64,000 bases of DNA from Harmonia axyridis (taxonomy: Eukaryota; Arthropoda; Insecta; Coleoptera; Coccinellidae): contig NC_059508.1 of assembly GCF_914767665.1 (NCBI RefSeq), positions 3,968,001-4,032,000 of the forward strand. Reading direction: 5' to 3'. The translations under genes were made by a program, and so were the position numbers. Positions 1 through 14,300 of the stretch are shown in pieces. How positions within the stretch are numbered: position 1 is the first letter of the stretch; each line of letters begins with the position of its first letter. A model generated the notes under the pieces. That model was given only the letters and a program-made list of their open reading frames with translations. It had not been told where the DNA came from and did no database searches.

Positions 1-2500
1 CCGAATTTGTGAAAAAGGAAATTATTTTGTACGTGAACAGATTTATGGGCAAAAATTCATGAAATCTTATCGAACAACCACCATATTTCACTGATAAGGC
101 GCCAGCTGACTTTTTAAATTTCCCCGATCGATAGAAGTAGAAGATAAGAAATAAAAGCGATTTCTGAAAATTATTATATTATTGAGTTATTCGGTAACGT
201 AAGTGAATAATTTGAAAAAGAGCACACGTTGAAGGTGATATGAGTTAAGATGAATACTACCTAAAATTTTATGATATGTTGTGACCGACTAAATAATGTC
301 CAATCCTTGACTTCTAATAACAATTGCAATACATACTTCCATTTGATCTTCCTCTAGATACTAATTTCTACTACACTGATCTTAATGTGAACCAGTTCCT
401 CGAAAATTTTCGAGGAGAAGTAGTAGGTCCAAATAAGTCAACGAATCATTCACTTTAGTTTCTACCGAATGGATATAAATCCAGTCTTCAAATTGTGGTC
501 ATCTACAATCAAAACTGTACCTGCGGTATCATGGTATGGGAACTTTACGGATCTGCTCATTTGGAAATACAGAACCGTATTCAGGATAATTATCGTATCA
601 GTTAATTCATTGAGTTGATATTTGAGAGTTCATTCCATATGGTGGTATCGAAATGAGGAAAGCTCTGACATGAAGTCGGGTGCTTTCGAGAGCTCGTTCA
701 AACATGCGTCAATTGCTCCCACATAACCGTAACAAGATGTATAGGTGGTTTCAAAGGACGCAATTTACGTTAAAAAACATTGGCACATTATACTTTAAAA
801 TGCGGAAAATAAAAGTATAAATCTGAATATCAACGATTCTGTGACAGTTTCAAAAAAATTATTTGATCGAGTTTCGATAATATAGCTATAATAATTATTC
901 TTATCGCTTGGTAATTGAAAAATGTCATTTTGAAGTTTGTATCTATGTAGAAGAGAAACCATATCACATCTAATAATCTCAAAAAAAGATTATTCACTTA
1001 TTCTATTTTAGCATATCATTTTATATAACATTAAGAAAATACAAATGCAGATAGTATTTTATTACTATACTGAAATAATCTTCACAAAAATATATGTGAA
1101 ATTGGAATCACATTTGAATCTCCTGTTGCAAGATGGAACCACTTTTTTCTTATTTCTTCTTCTTAGCTACAATTTTTCTGCAAAAGTTATTAATTGAGTT
1201 GTTGTATTGTTTTTTGTACTTCTGTGATAAAGTACTTCACGATGCTTTTTTTAGAATTCATGTTTCCTTAATTTCCAAAACACGTCTACACACATACCGT
1301 GACGTCATGAAGGCATTCACCATAGTCTGACAAAGAAATATCAACATTTTGGATGAAGTGAATCTACCGACTATGTACATCTAACAGCTAGAAAGATCTG
1401 CTGGTCTACTATAGTCCATTCAAATATAACACTGACCAATATAAACAAAATGAAAAGCATAGGACAATTCTTATTGGTCAAACTGTTATGAATCCTATGT
1501 CTCGTTCGTCCCTAACAAACAGTAACAAGCTAAAAAAAATGGTGATTCGTTAGTTACTCATTAACATTGAAATATTTTTCAGTTGGCCAATGTTCATGAG
1601 TGAAAAATTAACCGAAACTGTCAAGAAATATATTCCGCTCATTCTGAAGCAGATTCCTTCTGACGAAATATTCCGAATACGTCTCTGGCCTGAATTCTCA
1701 CGAGAGAAATATTATACTGCACACCCTACGAACTAATACAAATTGTAATGAGATAATTATAGTGTAAAGCCAGGTAGATTTTTGGTAACGATCATTTATG
1801 CCCTGATGGTTGCTCATATTCAACCAAAAAGAAATAAGCTTGTATAGCAGACATTCCTTTAAGTAGAGGTGTTACCGATTTCGAGATGATGGATCTCACC
1901 ACCCATCATGCGAAAGCACTAATCATCATTTGAAATCGCGATTAAAACAATGGCAGCTTCATCAGCGAAATTATCGCTTTCAAAAAAGTCGAGAATAATA
2001 CCATACTTGGCGTCAGGAGCTTTTGAGCGCCTATTGCGTCCTTAAAAAACCCAGAACTTTATAGAGAGTGTTTAGTAAGGATGTCAAAAATTCAAGAGGT
2101 GAATCCTTGACAAAGACCATACACTGAGGTCTATGGTCCCATAAATTATTTTTGGAATTATATGAAAAGAAAGAATAATCAGCATTTTTTTAAAGATGTA
2201 ACTCAAAAAGAATACCAAATCCAAAGAACTGAGACTAATGGACAGTTAAAAAATCATTTCTGCCGTTACTGAAATTTTCTCAATTCATTTGCTTAATTAT
2301 TATTAAACTGAAGATATGATCATCATTCACTACAAAACTATCAGCTCCTGGAAAAAAAAATCCATTTTCACTTACAAATTACGTTCAAAATGTGAAAGGG
2401 GTTGTCAATTTGCACCTCATATAATTTAAGAAACAAATCATAAAAATAGTGAAACGTTGGTCTTTATCAGTAGTGACGATCTGTATCTGTAACTGATATA
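1..2500. other. Upstream non-coding region, no gene supported
   Basis: AT-rich DNA with only short unsupported reading frames and no recognisable exon. Two short stretches (about 655-760 and 2005-2040) resemble a dispersed GAGCGC-containing repeat that also occurs at 8348-8490. The untranslated first exon or promoter of the EPB41L4A gene could lie here, but I cannot identify it. Confidence 0.5.
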
Positions 2501-3692
2501 TACAGGGTGATTCACCGCGATGGCCTATTGGACGTTTATGGAAAACTTATAATATAATTTTGTGCTGAAAATTTGCATGTTGCGTTTTGAGACGATGTTC
2601 TTTCTCCCTAAAATATTTTCAGATCTCTACAACTTCCGGTTAAATCGGAATCATACTACTACTTCCTCATTTCAAATGCACACCCAGTTAATTATTGCAG
2701 CATTGGATAGCTTCTTTGATGACAATTACAGCAATACCTTGGGTAAAAACCCAAGGCTTCTTGAGTTAATGGGATTCTTAGAAAAAAATGGTGGCGATGG
2801 GAACTCACATTTTTTCGAATATTTCTGCAGAAAAAATGTTTATCGAAAAAACCTTTTTTATTTTCGATTCTGCAAATACGTAGTACTATAAGACTGTTTG
2901 CAGTTTGGATCAGAAATGTACAGGGTGTTTATAAGAAGATCATGAACTTGAACAACTCAAATTTATCAAAACTTAAGATTCTCAACCAATATTTTTATTA
3001 TTTCAGTCGATTCTACCTACAAAAATAGTGGGTATTACTCGAGCGAACCCTCTACCTAAAATGAATACTTTAAGAGTTATCGAGGAAGAACATTAAATGA
3101 AGAAAAACCGCAATTCCTTACTGTGTGGAGTAGTCTGTGACTTCCGGAAAACGATGTTTACATAACTACATTTTACATTTCATGAATTAGTCAAAGACTA
3201 CTTCACAAGTTATAAATTGCGATTTTTCTTCATTTCATCCTCGATAACTCTCAGAGTATTCATTTCAGTTATAGGGTTTGCTTAAGTAACTCACACTCTT
3301 TTCATACGTAGAATCGACTGAAATAATGAAAATATAGGTTTTAATTTGAAAATCTTGAATTTTGATGAATTTGAGTTGTCCAAGTTCATGATTTTCTTAT
3401 GAACACCCTGTACATTTTTCGTCCAAACCGCGAACAGGTTCAGAATACGTATGATATTTGATGAATCGAAAATGATAAAGGATTTCGAATCGACCTTCTA
3501 CTGCAGCTATGCGATAATATACTGGGTGTGCCATTTGGAATAAGGAAGTAGTAGTATCCTAGCTGTATAACTGGAAGTTTAGAGATCTGAAAATATTTAG
3601 GGAGAAAGATCATTGTCTCAAACCACAACATGCAATATTGTGATCAGTTTTCCATAAACTCCTAATAGGTCATCGCGGTGAATCACCCTGTA
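2501..3692. repeat. Long inverted repeat A (foldback element, TACAGGGTG ends)
   Basis: The left end reads TACAGGGTGATTCACCGCGA and the right end is its reverse complement at about 3673-3692. Most of the 1.19 kb is near-palindromic around a centre close to 3165. A second TACAGGGTGTT terminus at about 2922 is mirrored at about 3403-3413, so one terminal pair is nested symmetrically inside another. The arms are diverged and the left arm is longer by roughly 130 bp. No transposase is encoded, so this is a non-autonomous foldback or MITE-like element. Confidence 0.85.
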
Positions 3693-5291
3693 TTTCACCA
3701 GAAAACTATCAGCTTTGGAAAAAAAATCATATATGGTTTGATCACTCCGAAACTGCATAAGATAAAATCATGAAATTTAAAATGTGTATAAGGCTACCAT
3801 ATTTCAAGGAATATTTTTCCATAAAGTTCTACCCTTAATTTTAGGAGGATTGAAAAATGTTTAATATTAAATACACAATTCCGAACGAATGTCTACCCAA
3901 CATATACATCATAAGAGTTCAGCGAAATGAAGGAAATATGTAATAATTTTGATACGCTACCTTGCTCAGACGTCTGGCTTTTTGTTATGCGTCTTCAGTG
4001 GCAGAATCGTAATCTTAAAACACTGGCTTAAAGGTACACATGCAAGTATCGTAAATATTAATCTACCATAAAACTAGCCGAAGGTCATCTTTTCAACCGA
4101 GCAGACTTTATTCCTGTAAGATTGTCGAGGTTTTTACACTTTCTAATAATCTAATTGGATTTTAGCATAATTAGGCAATGCACTAACAACTGATAGAACT
4201 CCTATTCATACCGTATGACAAAAAAAGGGAACATATTTTCGGAAAGAAGAATCATTAAACTGAAAACATGTGATGATGTAATGATAGGTACTGAATATTT
4301 TGAAAGCAGTCGTTCCCTGAACGATTATCTGTATCATTTCATCACGAAATTTAATGCTGATCATCAGAACCAGAGAAAATTCAAGAAGAAGATCGAAAAT
4401 AATCACCTTATTTTTCCGTTATCACAAAACCGACTGAGTTAAGATTTCTAATTTAGATAAATAATAAGATTTTCAAGAGTCGTGCCAAATTTCAAGCGGA
4501 ACCATAGATAAATTCATGCAGAATATTGAAAAAATTATGAAAGCACTGACGTGAAGGAGCAAGAGTAAGATGTCTAAAACCATGGTGTCTTCAAATTTTG
4601 AATGCAATGACATTCGACCAAATTGAAAATATTAGTTTTAGTTCGTGGCGGCGCCGCAATAACATACTTGTCATTTCGAACTTTTTCTGTTGATTTTGAT
4701 TGGATACATTAATTAAAACCCGATACTGACCAATCAAAAGCGATGTGTAACCGAGTATGATCGTGCAAAGTCGTGAAACAAAACACGAAACGTTTACTGG
4801 AATGAATTCAAATATTTGAAATAGAGAGAGAGAGAGAGTTTATTGGTATTTCAATTACAAGAATTGCTTCCATAGATCATAACTATAATGAAAGATATAC
4901 ATATATAGGTACATAATGGCACAAAACTCATAAATAATAAATAACAAGAATCTTAATTTGTTGATAGCGCTACCTACAGTTGACATAACTAAGCTCAACT
5001 AATATTCTCAAAATTGGCAAAACAAAACCTAATCAGTCCACACACCTGGTTTGTAGACATCTTAGTTCAGAGTATCGTTCATTGCGACTTGGAAGACACA
5101 TATATATTTATATGAAGTAGTGTGGTCTCCAAAGGCAATATTTGATCATGACTGAACAAGCACCCGAAAGCTTCTCGTCAGTACCCAATTTTCCTCATTT
5201 TTACCCAAGTTTTGAAAATTTCGGAAATAAAAACTAAAATTCATTCAGATAGCCGCAAACGATGTTGAATATTAACTCAAAATATTTTCAG
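3693..5291. other. Non-coding region before EPB41L4A, with (AG)n tract
   Basis: No coding exon is recognisable. A short (AG)8 microsatellite lies at about 4823-4838, next to TTTATTGG. Read on the minus strand this gives CCAATAAA followed by CT repeats, which resembles the 3' tail of a non-LTR retrotransposon, but that is weak. The last bases (TATTTTCAG, ending at 5291) form a good splice acceptor, so an untranslated 5' exon of EPB41L4A probably lies somewhere upstream. Confidence 0.45.
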
Positions 5292-5306
5292 GTTGTGGGA
5301 CAATCC

Positions 5307-8300
5307 ATGGAGTGTTTTTGCACCAGACCCAGGACGATTTGTTGTAAAATATTACTTTTGGATGGGCAAGAATTTTTTCAAGAAGTGCAGGTGAGTTATC
5401 GAATGAACATAAGAGTCCAATATCTAACGGTATAACTATGAGACGTGTCTGAAGTACGCCACTGAACATATACAGTTCCGTCTATACAATATCCAATTGG
5501 TATGATTGAAATATCCTTCGAAAAATTTATGTTGTTATTCTTAGTCTTATCGCAAACCTCCAATAGTCATGTATTGTTAATGACAAAGAAATCATTGTTC
5601 ATAACATTCCACCTTATGTTCGTGTAACAACGGCATACTCCCTGCATACCAAATACCTCCAATCGACTCATCGCATACGTGTTGTCATTCAAAAAAAAAA
5701 TGGACAAAACAATGCCAGAAACATAATTATACACCTTGCTGAATTTTTAAGATAAAACAAGTTGTTACCTTTGTTTAATTCACTTCGATAATACATGAAA
5801 ATTTGTTAGAAAACTTTGTTGCTAAAATGATTTGATCGAGAATCTGTTCCATGCGTTAAATCAAAGAATCATATTCAAAAATAGTTATTTATAATACAAG
5901 TGCAGAAGGCATTGATATTCTTCCACGAGTTCAAAATTCAAAAACGAGCCACGAAGTGGCGAGTTTTGGAATGAACGAGTGGTAGAATGAGCCTTCTGTA
6001 CGAGTATTATACATTATTTTCTCTAATTAATTGCATTTTCATTGAAATTAATGAAATATTTCCATAAATATAATTTAGTGATTTTTGCATTGAAAAATGT
6101 TGGTTGGTAGAACTGATTTCTTTAAGGCAATTTGATGAATTGACAGATAAAGCCGTAGCGGAAAGTTCGGAGTACCAACATATAATAATGAAATATAACC
6201 ATGAAAACTGTGCGTTTCTGATATATTCTCGCACGATTTTGTTCTACAAGATGTGGAAGAATGAACGGAATAAGCACAGAATTAGAGAAAATAATTTTTG
6301 ATCGCAAGTTCCTACCCAAAAAAAATTGAGTCCTGAGTTAGTGAAAATTTCATTCAGAAACGAGTTTAAAAATGTTGCATAATATTTATTTTGGAGTCGA
6401 ACCATGTACGAAGGGAAATGAATACCCATACCAAATTTCATTGAAATTTATAAAGAATTAATAATATAATAATAATAAAGTTCATTTAGCACTTGGCTAG
6501 TATGAAAATAGAAAATTAATATAACAATAACATAATTTTTTATTTACATTTCTCTCAAGTGGCTATACAATTTTTTACAGAATGTACTCAAAAGTCAAAG
6601 ATAGTAATAATAATAATAGAGTTTATTCAGAATATTACATAAATAAACTCTTTAATTCTGTAGAGTTTAGTTTCAAATATTAACTGTGTTAGTGCAGTCT
6701 TAATTTCTTCTGGGAGACTTTTGTACAAACACCCTCAACACAACTTCTTTGAAGAAGTCCTTGTTATCACTGTGCAGATATTGAAATTATTTCCTCACAG
6801 AATATTGTAGTCATGAAAATTCCCCCTTCTTTCTAAGAAATCTTTCAGATATCGTGTTACAAGATCATGCTCTATCTCGTAAGTTAAGGCTTTTACAAAG
6901 ATATGCGGACACATACATAGACAGAAGACACGAAATTAAAGTTGTTCAAGATGGTCTAAAATGCATTTTTCCGGACGAGATTTGTAAATGATAGAAACTT
7001 TTCAGAACCTATACCAATAAATACATAAAATGATGAATATCATTTAATTCAAGCCTCAAGGATTGTAATTGGTAATAAATATATATTCAGAAATATCAAT
7101 TCTGCTTACTGTCTTGTCTACTAAACTTAATACAGATTGCTCCATCTCAGACGAGCCACCCTGTATATTTCTTATCCCATAGTGATTGGAGAAATTTCCC
7201 AAAACACGTCAAATGATTTTGTTTAGGGACATCTTTTGACGTATAATTGAGGCTTGAACGAGCAACCCCCAAGGGTTGAGTGATACTTTTTTTGAAAGGT
7301 CTTGGAAGTTTCTTTCCAACGGTGTATGAAAAACGTAATTTTGATGAACTGTTGTTTTTGCCAAAAACCCTCTGGACTTCTACATGTGGGGACATCATAA
7401 ATCTAAGATTTTTGTGACCTGAAAATTTGTTGAACTGAGCCAACGAATTGTCAATGAGTGTCGTCAAATTCCTCCAATTATGCTGAACCATGTAAGAGAT
7501 TGATTTCAGTCAATATTGTATTATTGTATGGAAGTCAATGGAGAACATTTGATTTGAAAACGCATATTTAATTTTTTTCATTATAATTTATAAACATCAC
7601 AAAACAATTCAATTTTTTGAGAATGTGATTTTTTTAAGATTTGTAAAGAAGGGCTTAATATGAATGAATTTATACATTGTAAAAAATACCAAAATATTCA
7701 AGGTGGATCGTTTGAGCTAAAAAAATATATTTGGCGAAAACGGTTCATCAAAATTACGTTTTTCATACACCGATGTATGAAACCGAGGTTTCCAAGACCT
7801 TTCAAATGAAGTATCACTCGACCCCTCTTTTCTACTCAATTTTGAGGAGTTCAAGCGTCCTCTCTTTGGGGTTGCTCGTTCAAGCCTCAAATATACGTCG
7901 AAAGATGTCTCCCAAACAAAATCAGTCTAAGATGGAACATCCTGTATATTTCTTCAGAAGACTATGTATGTAACTACAACCTTGGTGGATTTGGTTTTTC
8001 ATAACACATAAAGTGTTCAGCTACTTATATCTTATATTTTATTGAGTTGGTAAATAACTAGTTTCGCTACATTGTAGCTTCTTCGTGTAGAAATTCTCAG
8101 CCAACTTCGATTATTGAATCAATTCTGAAGGATGTATCAATAGACTGTAATATTCAGTTATATGTCGTTCTCTATAGTATTCTAATTGAATAAAAAATAG
8201 ACATTTGGAAGAGAAATGAGTATGGAATAACATGGATTCACTTCTTTGCTTTTATATATAAAGATTACCCTCGTTGGTGTAGTGTCTATTTTCGACCTCT

Positions 8301-11300
8301 AATTCTTCGCTGGTCTGGTGCTTAATTTTATAAAAATGAAGAAAGCATTGACGTGAAATCCAAAGGTTTTGAGCGCTCGTCCTTCATTTGCCGATTGTAA
8401 CCTTGATGACCACCAAATAGTGGTGAGCTCTCTAAGGGTGATGCTATTGGCCAATGAATGACGGGCGCTCAAAAGCTCCTAAGTTTAATTTCCTTATTTC
8501 GATATCAACATAGATGAATGATGATGAGACCTATGAATGTGAATACAGGAAATTTTCGACAGGTTTCTAGGTCCACGATTTATTCACAAAACCAACCTTT
8601 TGGAAAAAATGCCAACTAGTTTCGACTTTATTTTAAAATCTTCATCAGGGCTCTGAAATGGTAAAACAAAACTACAATTATTTCAGATGTTCGAAAGTTA
8701 CAAGTGAGGAAAAGTGTTCGGAAAATTGTGAGAATTTTCAACTCACATTTTCACCTTTCTGGTTTCGTTGTCATAAATTTCGCTGTCATGAGTTAAAATA
8801 GTGGAGAGAATATTTATTGCTCGCATCTAAATCTTTGAAAAGACTGATGTGATGTTATTAAATTATCAACTTAGATATTTCTGATGATTATGGCAATATA
8901 CACACTTGGGTTGAACAACAAACTTCTATTTATTTTTGATTTTTCCAATTAAATTATAATAGACTCCCTCAACATTCTCAATCCTTTAAAGAACAAAAAG
9001 GAAAATAACACGACACTAGCGGAGCATGTAAGAAGTCTTCTTCATTCCTTCAATTTCGATCATGGCTCAGTAGGAATGTTGGGTATGCAAACAAATTTGA
9101 AAAAAACAGTTATTAGACGATATGATATCCATACACGACAATACAGGATACAGGACGAAAATTCCATAAAGAAAAGAAACGATATAGAAAAGTTAAATAC
9201 CGCTCATTATTATTTTATTGGAAAAATCAAGAATAAATAGAAGTTTGTTGTCCAGCCCAAGTGTGTATACTGCCATAATCATCCGCGCATACTCCAGAAA
9301 CATCTAATAATTTTATAACATCACATCAGTCTTTTCAAAGATTTAGATGCGAGCAGTAATTATTCTCTCCAATATTTCAACTTATGACAGCGAAATTATG
9401 ACAACGGAACCACAAAAGGTGAAAATGTAAGTTGAAAATTCTCACAATTTTCGAACCCTTTTCCTCACTCGTATATTTCTGTGTGTACGTATTTTAAAAA
9501 TAAGCTTTCAAAAATAAGGTTTCAATAGAATGTTTCGAACATCTGAAATTATTGTAATTTTGTTTTATCATTTCAGAGCCCTGATGAAGATTTTATAATA
9601 ATGTCGAAACTAGTTGGCATTTTTTCCAAAAATTTGATTTTGTGAATGAATCATGTATCAACATAGATATTGATGTCCAAATTGAGATTTATTTTGTCGG
9701 ATGAAATGAAAGTTTCTGCCCTTGATATTAACTCTATTTCCGCGTTTTCTCCTATTTCCTATTATTCCAATGAATACTTCAAAATGACAGAAATATCTAA
9801 AATTAATGAATCATATCTCTATGGCATGTTGAGACAAATATTGAAAACTGACAGAAAAACTATATAGAATGAGTCTTTGACTTGTGAATATATTTCTACC
9901 GAAGATTTCTGAGGTCAAAAGAAAAACACTTTTTTTCCTTATCATTTTTTCCGGTTGAAAAGAGGCAGGCTGTTGAAAATCAATAAAAAAATGAATGATT
10001 CGATAAACCGAACGTGCCAACTTTCTGTTCAGATTATCCATACATTACTCTACTTTAAAATGACAGAACCTAACCAATTCTCATTAAAAATATCTTAAGA
10101 GTTGATCCATTGAAAGAGCTCTTCAGTGAGTAGAAAAGTTGAACTCCTTATAAAGATTAATTACAAAAATAATCAAATCAGTTCATGAATAAGGTACAGT
10201 TTCAAACGGAGCATTCCTGAAATTGCATTTGGTGATGAAAGAGGAACTCCAGTAGAGCTTAATTATCAGGTGATAAATATCAAGAAGTGGAGGTTAAATT
10301 CGTAACCTCTTCAATTCCTCGTTGCATACCTACACCGTGCTTTCTAGAATTAATCATTTTTTCGTGTCTGAGGAATGGAAAGCTCGAGCAACTTGGAACC
10401 AGTCGCCGATATATGGCTAGAAAAAAGTGTCAGATTACGCTTTTTCTACTATCTGAAAGTGGTCTACAACACGAAAGCGCTCACTGTATAGATGTCCCAG
10501 TGCAACGGCGCGTTCGTTGCTTTATTTTTATTTAATTATAGGTAGTTGTTCTTCGGTGGTAATAATTTCGAGAGCTCCATCATCGGAGATCTTGGCGTGC
10601 AGACGGAATCGTGATTGCCTAAGGCACCCCAGTACCATTATCGGGTATTCGGTCATTCGGAATATGTAAATTTTTCGTAGCAAGGCTGAGTCGAGTATAA
10701 TTAACCGTTTACATAATTTTTCTATTCCATTTCGTTCCATTTATACTTTTAGCCATAAAGACTACCTGTGGAGCCAAAGTGCGTATTGTAAAATATCTCT
10801 TAATTTGGAACTGATGCTACTACGGTCGGTTATTTTGTGAATTGCAGCGCATTCGAATATGTTCAATATCCGTGATCTTTAATTAGCGCTGAACTCGATG
10901 AGACATCGACTTTTGTATTTACAAATTTATCGGCTTATTGATTTCGGTCGGCACTCTTCAAATAGCAATTAACTTCAGATACGCCACTGAATTTTTAGTA
11001 CCTACTTGTACAGTTACTTGAATATAAAAATATGAGGCCAATTGAAAAGTCCCCGATCTGATGAACAGATGGCGGTGCTAGTATTTAATCAACATGATTT
11101 TTAGTTAGCACCAACCTTCAAACGATACGTGTCAAAATTTGACAGCAGTCCGACCGTTAGTTTGTGAAATATTGCGTTGTGAGAGTAGCTACTTTTGTTA
11201 TTTGAAAAAAGATGGAAAAAAAGGAATGTCGTGTGCTGATAAAAATATTGCTTTTGAATGGAAAAAATACAGTTGAAGCAAAATATTGGCTTGATGAAGA

Positions 11301-14300
11301 GTTTTCGGAGTCTGCACCAGGAAAATCATTCATCATTAATTGGTATGCTTAGTTTTTTAAACGTGGTGAAATGAGCACCGAAGACGGCGAACGCAGAGGA
11401 CACCCAGAACAGGCTGTCACCGACGAAAAAATCAAAAAGTTAACAAAATAATGTTGAATGACCGAAAAGTGAAGTTGATCGAGATAACAGACATTGTGAA
11501 GATATCATCTGAACGTCTACATCATATCATTCACGGATATTTGTACATGAGGAAGCTGTGTACAAAATGGGTGCCGAGCGAGCTCACAATTCATCAAAAG
11601 CAACAACGTGTTAGTGATTCTGAGCAGTGTTTGTTGCTGTTTAAGTGCAACAAACCTGAATTTTTGCATTGATATGTGACAATGGATGAAACATGGTTCC
11701 ATCATTTCACTCCGGAGTCCAATCTAGTCAGCTGAGTGGACTGCACACGATGAACACAACAGTCAGCTGGAAAGATTATGGCATCAGTATTCTGGGATGC
11801 GTAAGATATAATATTCATTGATTACCTCCAAAAGGGCCAGACCATCAACAGCAATTATTATATAGCGTTATTGGATCGTTCAAAGGATGAAATCGTTAAA
11901 AAAACGGCCCCATTCGAAGAAAAAAAGGTGCTGTTTCATCAAGACGATGCGCCGTGTCACAAATCAATGAAAACAATGGCAAAATTGCATGAATTGGGCT
12001 TCGAATTGTTTCTGCATCCACCGTATTCGCCAGATCTGGCCCCCAGCGACTTTTTCCTATTCTCAGACCTCGAAAGAATGCTCACTGGTGAGAAATTTAG
12101 CGCCAATGAAGAAGTAATCGCCGAAACTGGGGCCTATTTTGAAGCGAAAGACAAATCGTACTACAAAAATGGTATCGAAAAGTTGGAAGATCGCTATAAT
12201 CGCTATATCGCCCTCGAAGACAACTATCTTGAATAATAAAATCGAATTCTACCAAAAAAAACTGTGTTTTACTATGGAAGACCGGGAACTTTTCAATTAG
12301 CCTGTTATGTAATCTTCAAGGACGCAATGAATGATCGAGCGATCATAAAACTCCCGGCTTAATGTAAGTTCTTTCCTTTTCATTAGATATTCTGCTCGAA
12401 TTTTCTATAGTTTCGATGAGTTAATCAACACGAAATTTTTCTCGTTGCTTGAAATGTATCAGGTGTCACAAATTCTTTGTTTAGTGAGGGGATCTCAGAA
12501 TCTCTTCAAATCAGAAATCGAGCTTTTTTCTAGCTAGAAAAAAATGAATTGCACATTTTCGGGCTCGATTTTTCTGAGAACCAATTTGGTGGAAATGACC
12601 TTATAAATTCAACTATTTTCAAGCTATAAAAGAAAATGTAAAGTGGCGTGAAATGATAAATTCTCATAACTTCTTCATTACTGGTACTATGAACAGGAAA
12701 CAAACAATAATGTGTTTTTATTGTAATTAGTTTTAAAGTTATTACTTATGTTTTTTCAAATGTAAACTATAAAAATTTCTCCAACAGATAAAATCGCTTT
12801 TTTTCCCTTTTCAAAAATATATAACATAATAAATTTCTTATTAAACTATAGAAATCTTCGAAATTTTCAGTTTCGCATGGCAAATCAACCATAAGCTTAT
12901 CAATGATAAAATTAATCTCAGAACTTCAAATATTTGGTGCCACTAAGGTCTAAGGATTCAACACCGTTCGATTTTTTCAACATTTTCAAATTGATAAAGG
13001 TTGTGCTTTCAATGTTAGCAAAGGATAAAAATTCTAATGGTGTTGAATCCGGAGACCTTGGTGGCCACCGAATATTTCAATTATCTGTTCAAGTATTATC
13101 ATAGATAGGCACTTGAAGGATTGGCTGTGTGAAACTGAAGTTTTTGATGATTCTTATAGTTTGATGAGAAATTTACATAGCATGTTACATATTTTTGAAA
13201 AGGGGAAGAGGCAGTTTTATTTTTTTACAATGTTCTTCTTGATTTTTCTGTGGTTTTGACTATATGATCAGCTTGAAATTTTCACAGACCTTGAAGTGGT
13301 CAAGTGTCAATACCCAAAATTTTGAACTCCGTCGGTTGAGTTTTTTTTCGATTTTTTTTGTGTCTCAGGACAGGATATATTATTTTCTTTGAAGTAGGAT
13401 GATGCCATTCACCACTCCTCTCGCGATCCTCAAGATTCATTTCCTGATAATGTCATCTCCCGGTTTAGTAACAAGTATTTTACATCACCATTAGACACCT
13501 TTGGACTTTTGGCTTTAGGGTCATTTGAAGTCGTAGATTTATAATAACAAGCCTGCGACCATCGTAGCGTTAAAGACTAAATCAGACGCTGTATCGAAGT
13601 AATACCGGCACATATACGATACCGTTATTAAAAAATTACCAAAACAGTACCTAGTTATCATAAATGACGTATAGGGCAATCATAAGATGCGTTGTTTCAT
13701 ACATAAATGTATGTACTACTTTTTTTTACTGTGAATACTACTTTATAACCTTATGAATTTTGAAACAATTTTCTCTAAGAAATAACCATGTTTTGTTGAA
13801 TCATTCAATCTTGCATTGTGCCTAGCGCACAGAAGGAACAGGCAGTGCCCAGCTTCAATGATGCGTGTTGAAATTTCGGGTCATATATTAGGTGTACAAC
13901 GAAATAAAGAGATCGTAGATGTCATATAATAAGCTTAGGTATTTGTAAACCAGCCATTGAAATATTCGTCAATTAGTACCTGCATCATAAAGTTATTCTC
14001 GATTGAACATGTCTTGGTGGAACCAGCTGGGTGTAGTGTATTATGAGTTGTTAACACCGACTGAAACACTCACGATAGTTATCGAACGCAATTAATGAGG
14101 AATAATGGAATGATGGAATATTTTCAACTGAAATTTACACCATGTTCTCAGCCGACAGCCACCGAAGAAGTTTTATGATTTTATTAGGTTCGCGTAGATT
14201 CTACTAGAATGACGCAGATCCTCAATGAATGAACAATGAATGGATTCATGGGAACTGTCTAGGGATCCCAATTCTCAACCGTCTCGGTACTTCCGTTCCT

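Noticed and set aside
4215..4442. 75-codon plus-strand reading frame
   Set aside because: An overlapping frame of similar length exists on the other strand, the composition is low-complexity Lys/Asn-rich, and no family was recognised.
10528..10740. 70-codon minus-strand reading frame in a slightly GC-richer patch
   Set aside because: No recognisable family, no splice partners and no conserved motif. It lies in an intron of EPB41L4A.
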